This document shows positions 1 through 5,567 of a stretch of DNA of 8,020 nt, piece after piece. The stretch is from assembly GCA_003529325.1 (NCBI GenBank), contig DPVW01000470.1, forward strand, positions 1 through 8,020. The letters are read 5' to 3'. This stretch comes from Candidatus Latescibacterota bacterium. Lineage in GTDB: Bacteria; Latescibacterota; UBA2968; UBA8231. The notes beneath the pieces are model-generated. The model did no database searches, was not told where the DNA came from, and worked only from the letters and a program-made list of their open reading frames with translations. The number at the start of each line of letters is the position of its first letter. The first letter of the stretch is position 1. The translations under genes and the position numbers were made by a program.

Positions 1-2049
1 CAGATGAACCACGGCGATGCCGTAGATCGTGATCTGCGGTACAGTGAAGCTGATCTGCGCACCGTGACGCTGGAAATCAAGCTCCTCGCTGCCCTGGATT
101 TCGGGATCAAGCCACTCCAGTCGCTCCGCCCGAGCGCTGATGGGAAGGCGTAGCGTGGCGTCGAATGGGCCCTGCTCAAGGGGGACTTCATCGTCGAGAT
201 TTTCCACCTGGCGATAGTTGAGCCAATGCAGGCAGATCCGGGTGCGATCCTCCGTACGCCAGGCTCGCACACGGACAAACCAGGGGGCATCGGTCAGCAA
301 CCAGCGCCCTTCGACGAGTTCATCGATACGCGCGATCAACTCACGACCGAAGTCGTCAACCCCAGGCATGGGGTATACATCGATCTCGACGCCTGCTTTC
401 ACCTCGACCCGATCCGGCGTCCACGCGCCCTCGCCGATAGCCAGCACCTGCCCACGTCCGACACGTGTGACCTGATTGCCGTTCGCCTGTGCAATCCACT
501 CGGCAAAAGGAGATTCGGAGCGGCGACGACCATCCTCACGCAATGTGCCATTGTCCCCGACCAACATCACCTGGCCATCCCGCTCCTGCACCCACCAACG
601 CATCCAGGCCACCTCGGCGGGGGACATGCGGCGTATGTCGGCCAGAATCAGCGCATCATAGCCGGCGCCCCGATCGGACAGTTGTTCGTCGAGCACCATA
701 TCGAAGAGAAAATGCTCGTTCTCCAGCAGTGTGCCGATACGACGCAAGGCGTCGGTCGCAGTGCTATCGGCGGCGACCTCACCACGTCGTGGGTAGAGCA
801 TGGCCAGTTCGGAGTAGGGCCGGGCGCCAGCGAACAATTCCTCGTGCTCTGCAAGAAATCGCTGGTAGGGATAGACGCGGGTGCGATAGCGCTGTTCGGC
901 GCCGGCGTTGCGATCACCTTCACCGTGGGGTGCCCAATGCACGGCGAGTCCCGCACCACCGTGCGCGGCCATCTCAGCGATCGACAACCGCCAACGCTCC
1001 CAATCGTATTTATTGATGATGAAGGGTCGGCCCGCCGCCGCGGCGTGCAGAAAGCGCGCCGGCAGGCCCATGTCGGCGAGCCAGCCGTGATCGAAGTAGG
1101 TCACCCCCTTCTGCGAGCCCTGACTATACCAGAGATAGGACTCATCGCGACTCCACAGATCGGCGGGCAACAACGAGCGCTCGTCCCGGGGCTTGAAGTT
1201 ATACTTGTGGTACCACTGTGCGAGCAGTAGATCGGACTTCAGTGAGCGGCCATATTCGACGAAGAGATCGTCGAAGGTCGCCTTGCGCAGATGCGCCGCC
1301 GCACGCTCGATCTCGAGCGACACACGTGGGCGCAGTGACGCCGGGCAGTCCTGGCGCAGCTGCAGCAGATCCCCCGCCTCTTCAACCGTGTCAGCACCAA
1401 AGGCTGCGACCCGTTCGTCGGTGGAGAAGACGGCCGACAGTCTCGGCCACAACCAGGCACGGCAGTGTTGGCAGCGGCACAGATTCTCGAACCCGTGATG
1501 CACATTGAAGCCGTCCACGCCAAGATCCAGAATGGCCTTGCTTATCATGCTTTTGAGTGTCGAACGCCACAACGGGTTGGCCATACAACCTGAGTAGGTA
1601 CGATAGGGACGGCCGTCGATGGGCCAATGCCGGATCGTGCCACTCTCGTCTACCTGCATTGCTTGTGCGGGATCGTCGCATGGCGCCTGGGCGCCGAGCA
1701 ACTCCGCCGTCCACAATTTCGCCCAAACCTGCCACAGCCCCTTGGCGGTCTCGTGGTCACCATAGTTCCACGACATCGACATGGTGCCGACGTAGCGAGC
1801 GCCCTCGGCCTGCACCCGACAGATCAGGTCCCGCATGTAGTCGAGATTGGCCTCGATACCGAGCAGCGGCTGACCGGGAAACCAGCGTTCCACCTCGGGG
1901 TCATCGGCGAGTCCGTAGAACATGGGACCGAAGTTGCCGGCCTGCACCATCTGCAGACGTGCCTCGCGTACGTGCTCGACCAGGTCGAGTCGCTGCGGCG
2001 GGCACCAGTGCACGGTGCAACGCTGAAATCGCAAGGGTGTGTCGCTCAC
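1..2049 (-). CDS. GH42-like glycoside hydrolase-related protein (TIM barrel, trimerisation-like and beta-sandwich domains), C-terminus cut by window edge
   Basis: Reading the minus strand from a GTG at 2049-2047 gives 683 codons without a stop down to position 1. A TAA lies directly upstream in frame, so GTG is the furthest possible start; no clear Shine-Dalgarno is seen. The layout matches GH42-type enzymes. Residues about 8-400 look like a TIM barrel, with LGVDGFNVHHGFEN at 176-189. Residues about 411-545 resemble the beta-galactosidase trimerisation (glutamine-amidotransferase-like) fold, with YDALILADIRRMSP at 464-477 and VMLVGDNGTL at 494-503. Residues about 550-683 resemble a C-terminal beta sandwich (RICLHWLNYRQ at 604-614). 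A CRCQHC cluster follows the barrel motif (Cys191, 193, 196); similar clusters occur in uncharacterised glycosidase-like (GHL6-type) families. I could not assign the two catalytic acids, and the usual GH42 Asn-Glu pair is not obvious. No signal peptide is seen, so it is probably cytoplasmic. It is divergent from the oxygenase operon and may share its substrate. A catalytically inactive relative is possible. Confidence 0.8.
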   Translation of the reverse strand, partial: MSDTPLRFQRCTVHWCPPQRLDLVEHVREARLQMVQAGNFGPMFYGLADDPEVERWFPGQPLLGIEANLDYMRDLICRVQAEGARYVGTMSMSWNYGDHETAKGLWQVWAKLWTAELLGAQAPCDDPAQAMQVDESGTIRHWPIDGRPYRTYSGCMANPLWRSTLKSMISKAILDLGVDGFNVHHGFENLCRCQHCRAWLWPRLSAVFSTDERVAAFGADTVEEAGDLLQLRQDCPASLRPRVSLEIERAAAHLRKATFDDLFVEYGRSLKSDLLLAQWYHKYNFKPRDERSLLPADLWSRDESYLWYSQGSQKGVTYFDHGWLADMGLPARFLHAAAAGRPFIINKYDWERWRLSIAEMAAHGGAGLAVHWAPHGEGDRNAGAEQRYRTRVYPYQRFLAEHEELFAGARPYSELAMLYPRRGEVAADSTATDALRRIGTLLENEHFLFDMVLDEQLSDRGAGYDALILADIRRMSPAEVAWMRWWVQERDGQVMLVGDNGTLREDGRRRSESPFAEWIAQANGNQVTRVGRGQVLAIGEGAWTPDRVEVKAGVEIDVYPMPGVDDFGRELIARIDELVEGRWLLTDAPWFVRVRAWRTEDRTRICLHWLNYRQVENLDDEVPLEQGPFDATLRLPISARAERLEWLDPEIQGSEELDFQRHGAQISFTVPQITIYGIAVVHL

Positions 2050-2111
2050 TTAAAGGGCCGTGGCAACGATCGTACTGTGGGAGAAGCTCGTGTTGGCAGG
2101 CATTGGCGCCC

Positions 2112-2139
2112 AAAATAGCCGGCCCGACAAGGGCGTCAA
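2112..2139 (-). promoter_or_regulatory. Possible sigma70-type promoter of the GH42-like gene
   Basis: On the minus strand TTGACG (2139-2134, five of six matches to the -35 consensus) is followed after 16 bases by TATTTT (2117-2112, four of six matches to the -10 consensus). The -10 lies about 62 bases upstream of the GTG start, giving a leader of roughly 55 bases. The match is moderate, and the sigma factor preferences of this organism are unknown. Confidence 0.3.
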
Positions 2140-2142
2140 GGA

Positions 2143-2156
2143 GCCACCCCCGTGGC
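2143..2156. repeat. Short perfect inverted repeat between divergent genes
   Basis: GCCAC and GTGGC are separated by four C residues. The repeat sits just upstream of the possible minus-strand -35 and about 55 bases before the plus-strand operon start. It could be a small operator or part of a leader hairpin. Five-base arms are short enough to arise by chance in GC-rich DNA. Confidence 0.2.
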
Positions 2157-2194
2157 GCAAACCATGTTCGCGGCGCTATCTTGTCCGCCTCTTG

Positions 2195-2200
2195 AAGGAG
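2195..2200 (+). promoter_or_regulatory. Ribosome binding site deciding the start of dioxygenase A
   Basis: AAGGAG ends at 2200. The first in-frame TTG (2202) is only one base downstream, too close to be used. The next in-frame TTG (2211) is ten bases downstream, within the usable range. This favours 2211 as the start. Confidence 0.6.
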
Positions 2201-2210
2201 TTTGATCGAC

Positions 2211-2954
2211 TTGAGTTCCCCTACATCCGAGCAGTGGCGCCAATGGCGTGAAGAGGGCGTTGTGCCGCTGCCCGATGCCTTGACCGGTGCGTCTCTGGCG
2301 ACGGTGCAGCAGAGCTTCGATGCCGCCGCCGAAAAAGCCCGCCCTGCATGGCTCGAGGCAGTCGCGGCGGGCACGCTACCCGCAGCCTTCTTCGACATTC
2401 CCCAACCACTGGCACAGGACCCATTGTTTTTCGATCTCGTCGACCACGCCGGTTGGTATGGTCATCTGCGCGCATTCACCGACGAGCGTGTCACCTTCAT
2501 TCAGCCACAGTTTCGCACGGTACCACCCAGTCCTCTCAGCTACGTGGGTTGGCATTACGATGTTCCCCGTCACAATCCACTGCACCTGAAGGTGCAGATC
2601 TATCTCGACGACGTATCTCGGGATGAGGGCGCCTTCGCCTACGTCCCGGGAAGCCATCTTGCCGACAGTGGCCCGTATCCGTTGGTAGGTGATCTGGCGG
2701 CCATGCCGGGGCACCATGTGTATGGTGGTCGAGCCGGTTCCGCGGTGCTGTTCAACAGCTACGGCCTGCACACGTCGATGGTGAACCGTTCCCGTCGACC
2801 ACGTCGTTCCATCATCCTCATCTACGAGGTCGGTACAGCAGCCACCTTCGACCCGCGGGTCTACGCCGGTTTCGACGACCGCTGCGTGACCCCGGAACGC
2901 CGCCAGCTGTTCCGTCTGGAACCTCGCCCCGAGCCTGTGGTAACCACCGTATGA
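2211..2954 (+). CDS. Phytanoyl-CoA dioxygenase (PhyH) family Fe(II)/2-oxoglutarate oxygenase, copy A
   Basis: A 247-residue protein, the normal size for bacterial PhyH enzymes, which use Fe(II), O2 and 2-oxoglutarate to hydroxylate or demethylate small molecules. The facial triad is visible: His115 and Asp117 in VGWHYDVP, and distal His187 in NSYGLHTSM. An Arg-rich stretch (RRPRRS, 195-200) then supplies the likely 2-oxoglutarate-binding Arg. The VQIYLDDVSRDEGAFAYVPG segment (128-147) is the family core with its Gly-x-Ser-His turn. The N-terminus (SPTSEQWRQWREEGVVPL) fits the usual opening helix and strand. The start is a TTG chosen by Shine-Dalgarno spacing; an upstream TTG at 2202 would add three residues. 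It is the first gene of the operon, and its TGA overlaps the ATG of the next gene by four bases. No signal peptide is seen. The substrate is unknown. Confidence 0.9.
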   Translation: MSSPTSEQWRQWREEGVVPLPDALTGASLATVQQSFDAAAEKARPAWLEAVAAGTLPAAFFDIPQPLAQDPLFFDLVDHAGWYGHLRAFTDERVTFIQPQFRTVPPSPLSYVGWHYDVPRHNPLHLKVQIYLDDVSRDEGAFAYVPGSHLADSGPYPLVGDLAAMPGHHVYGGRAGSAVLFNSYGLHTSMVNRSRRPRRSIILIYEVGTAATFDPRVYAGFDDRCVTPERRQLFRLEPRPEPVVTTV

Positions 2955-3940
2955 ATGCACCTGCCTCACCGAACCCGCCGCCGCGGATCGACGCCCACCT
3001 GCACGTCTTCGCCAAGGCGAGCGCCGAATTCCCACGCGAGGTCAGCGACCATCTTCCCGCCGAACGAGAGGCGCCGGTGGAGAGATTCCTTGAACGCATG
3101 GGATCTCATGACATCGACGGCGCCGTGCTCGTGCAGATTGGCGGCACCAGTCTGCAACATCACGCCTACTTGTTGCACTGCCTGCGCCAACACCCCGAAC
3201 GCTTCCTCGGCATCGGCCTGGTGCCCCCGCGCTGCGACGATGCCAGCGGTCACATGGACCGTCTCGTGGAGGCCAGTGACGGGCGCATCATCGGCGTACG
3301 ACTGGGGGCTCTCGGTGGGCCGGCGGATCCATTCGACGCCGTCGATGTGCGGCAGTTGCCCGTCTACCCGATCTGGGAGCACGCCGCGAAGAAGGACCTC
3401 GTCATCTGGTTATATCCACGTGCCGTCGATGCCCACGTCATTCCCCATCTGTTCGAAGCCTTCCCGCAGGTGCGCGTCGTCTTCAACCATCTCATGGTCT
3501 GTCCTGGTCCGAAGTTCTGGTGGGATGACAAGGGTCGCCCGCAGGCCGATGTCCCCATGCCCCCCGAGACGCGATACTCGACGATGGGATTGAAGATCGG
3601 TCGTATCCTGTACAACACCCGAGGTCACTACCCCTATCCCAATGTCTGCGTCAAGCTGTCCGGCCACTACGCCTTCAGCAAGCAACCTTATCCATACGAA
3701 GACCTCGTCGGCTGGCAGCAGAGCCTGCGTATGGTCTTTGGCTGCGAGCGTCTCATGTGGGCAACCGACTTTCCGTGGATCGACGTCGATCCGGGTTATG
3801 ACAAACTCGTGGGCCTGCCACAACGTACCTTTGCCGATCTGACGGCCCATGAAACAGAGCAACTGATGGGACGCACAGCAGCGCAGTTTCTTCGTTTCCC
3901 CGCTTTTCGCGACTCGTCGGGGTGGCTGACGCCCCCTTGA
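2951..3940 (+). CDS. Amidohydrolase_2 (COG3618-type) TIM-barrel hydrolase or lactonase
   Basis: A 329-residue protein whose beta-1 metal motif starts right after a short N-terminus (RIDAHLHVF, His16 and His18). Other hallmarks are His180 in VVFNHLMVCPG, Lys235 in NVCVKLSGHY, and Asp273 in LMWATDFPWID, the beta-8 catalytic Asp. The family includes 2-pyrone-4,6-dicarboxylate lactonase, L-fucono- and L-rhamnono-lactonases and some decarboxylases. Hydrolysis of a sugar lactone or a similar ester or lactone is the natural guess here, but it is an inference. About 55 residues lie between His180 and Lys235, more than I expect for the family. This stretch includes a Trp/Pro-rich segment (PGPKFWWDDKGRPQADVP, 185-202) that may shape the active-site mouth. 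No Shine-Dalgarno precedes the ATG, and the ATGA overlap with dioxygenase A suggests translational coupling. Confidence 0.88.
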   Translation: MNAPASPNPPPRIDAHLHVFAKASAEFPREVSDHLPAEREAPVERFLERMGSHDIDGAVLVQIGGTSLQHHAYLLHCLRQHPERFLGIGLVPPRCDDASGHMDRLVEASDGRIIGVRLGALGGPADPFDAVDVRQLPVYPIWEHAAKKDLVIWLYPRAVDAHVIPHLFEAFPQVRVVFNHLMVCPGPKFWWDDKGRPQADVPMPPETRYSTMGLKIGRILYNTRGHYPYPNVCVKLSGHYAFSKQPYPYEDLVGWQQSLRMVFGCERLMWATDFPWIDVDPGYDKLVGLPQRTFADLTAHETEQLMGRTAAQFLRFPAFRDSSGWLTPP

Positions 3941-3972
3941 ATGACGACGACGACACCTCGACAGATCACAAC

Positions 3973-3977
3973 AGGAG
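3973..3977 (+). promoter_or_regulatory. Ribosome binding site of the isomerase/epimerase gene
   Basis: AGGAG lies seven bases before the ATG at 3985, a near-ideal spacing. It sits in the longest intergenic gap of the operon (44 bases), which shows no terminator-like hairpin. Confidence 0.7.
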
Positions 3978-3984
3978 ATAGAGA

Positions 3985-4824
3985 ATGCGCTTTCAGGTAT
4001 ATCAGTCTTATTGGGGCATGGGAGGATTGCCCTATGGTGGTGACGATTGGAGCATGGAAGAAAATCTGGCGAAGATCTCGGAGGGAGGCTTCGACGGGGT
4101 AGAATTTCTGATGGAGGACAAAGCCCATCGCGATGCCATGGTGCCCCTGTGTGACAAATACAATCTGAAACGCTCGAATATCGTCTTCCCGTGGACACCG
4201 GCTGAATTTGCCGACGACATCGCCGCCGCAAAAGATGGCGGCGCCACACACCTCAACCTGCAACCCATGCCGATCACACGGACCGTCGCCGAACCGATCC
4301 CCTATCTCGTGCGCTGCATGGACATGGCCGCCGACGCCGGCCTGGAGTTGTTCTTCGAGACCCACCGGGACCGTACGACGACGGACATGTACTATACCCT
4401 CGATCTGATCGAGGCTGTTCCTGAGATGCAGCTTTGCGGTGATCTGTCCCATTTTCTCGTGGGGCGTGAATTCTCCGGACCACCAATCTCGGCGCAGAAT
4501 CAGAAGTACATGAACCAGATCGTCGAACGTTGTGGTGCCTTTCATGGCCGTGTCGCTTCACGTGAACAGATCCAGGTATCGATCACTTTCCCCCACAACA
4601 AAGTCTGGTTCGATCTATTCTCCGGCTGGTGGGAGCATGGGTTCCGCGCTTTTCGCGAGCGTGCTGGCAATGATTCGGTGCTCACATTCGTCGTCGAACT
4701 CGGACCACCCACCTATGCCATTCAGGGCGCTGACGGGACCGAACTGTCCGACCGCTGGGAGGAAGCTCTGATGATCAAGGATCGAGTTCGCGAAATCTGG
4801 TCACGCCTGGAGGAGGAAGGCTAA
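3985..4824 (+). CDS. Sugar phosphate isomerase/epimerase-like protein (xylose isomerase-like TIM barrel)
   Basis: A 279-residue, single-domain TIM barrel of the AP-endonuclease-2 / xylose-isomerase-like superfamily (COG1082 type). The likely metal ligands are all present: Glu125 in LFFETHRDR, Asp153 in CGDLSHF (with His156), His187 in FHGRVAS and Glu238 in FVVELGPPTY. The FHGRV...Q-V pattern followed by a Trp-rich helix (SGWWEHGFRAF, 213-223) places it in a subgroup common in environmental heterotrophs and usually annotated only as sugar phosphate isomerase/epimerase. Related enzymes interconvert keto- and aldo-sugars, epimerise ketoses or act on inosose and 3-keto-sugars, so a role on a sugar or oxidised sugar from this pathway is plausible. 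It has the strongest ribosome binding site of the operon's internal genes, suggesting independent translation. No signal peptide is seen. Confidence 0.88.
   Translation: MRFQVYQSYWGMGGLPYGGDDWSMEENLAKISEGGFDGVEFLMEDKAHRDAMVPLCDKYNLKRSNIVFPWTPAEFADDIAAAKDGGATHLNLQPMPITRTVAEPIPYLVRCMDMAADAGLELFFETHRDRTTTDMYYTLDLIEAVPEMQLCGDLSHFLVGREFSGPPISAQNQKYMNQIVERCGAFHGRVASREQIQVSITFPHNKVWFDLFSGWWEHGFRAFRERAGNDSVLTFVVELGPPTYAIQGADGTELSDRWEEALMIKDRVREIWSRLEEEG
4809..4820 (+). promoter_or_regulatory. Purine-rich ribosome binding site of dioxygenase B inside the isomerase gene end
   Basis: GGAGGAGGAAGG overlaps the last codons of the isomerase gene (Glu-Glu-Glu-Gly) and ends nine bases before the ATG at 4830. 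The two genes are five bases apart, so the same bases encode the C-terminus of one protein and recruit ribosomes for the next. Confidence 0.65.
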
Positions 4825-4829
4825 AGATC

Positions 4830-5567
4830 ATGTTTACCCAGGACATGAAACAGAGCTACGACGAGAATGGTTTCCTCGTTGTTGAAGGACTGTTCAGCCC
4901 AGAGGAACTGGCGGGCGTGCAGCAGCGGATCGAAACGCTCATCACCGATCCCGACTCGCGACACGAAGGCGTTGGGATCGGTCGTGAGGGCGACACCAAA
5001 GCGGAGACCAAAGGCACCGGAGAGATTCGGGGCGCCAGTTTTCTTGTCCGCTTCGACCCTTTCTTCCAGGCCTTCGCCCGTACGCCGAGTCTGTTGCAGC
5101 ACGCCAGGGGCTTGTTGGGACCACGGGTCAAGGTGTTTCGCGATCAGGCGTTGTTCAAACCCCCACGTGGGCAGGCCAAGCCCCTGCATCAGGACCAGAG
5201 TTACTTCCTGGTTGAACCTGCCGACGATCTGGTAACGGCGTGGATCGCACTCGATGAGGCAACTCTCGAGAATGGTTGTATGACCTATGTGCCGGGATCA
5301 CATAAACACGGCGTCTTTCCTATTGGTCACGATCCGGAGCGTCCCGTACACCACGTTCCCGATACGGGCGATCTCGACCTGCCAGAACCAGTGCACTGCC
5401 CGGTGCCGGCGGGTTCCGTCATCTTCCATCATGGCTGTGCGCTGCACGCCAGTGCCGACAATCAGACCGACACCTGGCGCAAAGCGCTGATCATGCATTT
5501 CTCCACCTCCGAAGCGTTGTCGGCACGCCCCGAACTCAATGAGCAGGTCTCGCTGGAGATCGATTGA
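4830..5567 (+). CDS. Phytanoyl-CoA dioxygenase (PhyH) family Fe(II)/2-oxoglutarate oxygenase, copy B
   Basis: A 245-residue protein with the classical PhyH signature. It opens with QSYDENGFLVVEGLFSPEEL (residues 8-27). Lys110 in ALFKPP is a likely 2-oxoglutarate contact. The iron-binding HxD is His120-Gln-Asp122 in LHQDQSYF, the distal ligand is His206 in GCALHAS, and Arg217 in DTWRKAL should bind 2-oxoglutarate. The core ENGCMTYVPGSHKHG (147-161) is typical of active members such as phytanoyl-CoA and ectoine hydroxylases. It differs clearly from copy A (WHYD motif), so this is not a recent tandem duplication. The ATG is five bases after the isomerase stop, and its own TGA touches the ATG of the propeller gene. 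It is probably cytoplasmic and catalytically competent. The substrate cannot be named. Confidence 0.93.
   Translation: MFTQDMKQSYDENGFLVVEGLFSPEELAGVQQRIETLITDPDSRHEGVGIGREGDTKAETKGTGEIRGASFLVRFDPFFQAFARTPSLLQHARGLLGPRVKVFRDQALFKPPRGQAKPLHQDQSYFLVEPADDLVTAWIALDEATLENGCMTYVPGSHKHGVFPIGHDPERPVHHVPDTGDLDLPEPVHCPVPAGSVIFHHGCALHASADNQTDTWRKALIMHFSTSEALSARPELNEQVSLEID

Larger units (their letters stand above)
2050..2210. other. Divergent intergenic control region
   Basis: These 161 bases separate the two divergent start codons, and any promoter for the six-gene plus-strand operon must lie here or inside the minus-strand gene. I see no convincing plus-strand -35/-10 pair. Seen directly: an ACGATCGT palindrome (2066-2073), a GCCAC/GTGGC inverted repeat (2143-2156), and a possible minus-strand promoter (2112-2139). 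The short reading frames that cross it look random. Confidence 0.5.

Noticed and set aside
226..1230. A 334-codon open frame on the plus strand
   Set aside because: It lies entirely antisense to the GH42-like gene. Its translation has no recognisable domain, is low in typical core patterns, and starts without a ribosome binding site. The minus-strand frame gives a coherent three-domain protein, so this one is a shadow caused by codon bias.
2093..2116. TTGGCA and CAAAAT as a plus-strand promoter for the operon
   Set aside because: The spacer is only 12 bases and the -10 match is weak, so this does not make a credible promoter.
2060..2251. Small 63-codon frame across the divergent intergenic region
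   Set aside because: It overlaps the dioxygenase A start in another frame, has no ribosome binding site and no recognisable content.
3941..3984. GAC-rich gap examined for a terminator or small gene
   Set aside because: There is a short run of GAC triplets but no inverted repeat with a T run. The ATG at 3942 has no ribosome binding site of its own, so the gap looks like a plain operon spacer.
3796..4545. A 249-codon open frame on the minus strand
   Set aside because: It spans the end of the amidohydrolase gene, the 44-base gap and most of the isomerase gene on the opposite strand. The sense proteins keep all expected catalytic residues, so the antisense frame is not supported.
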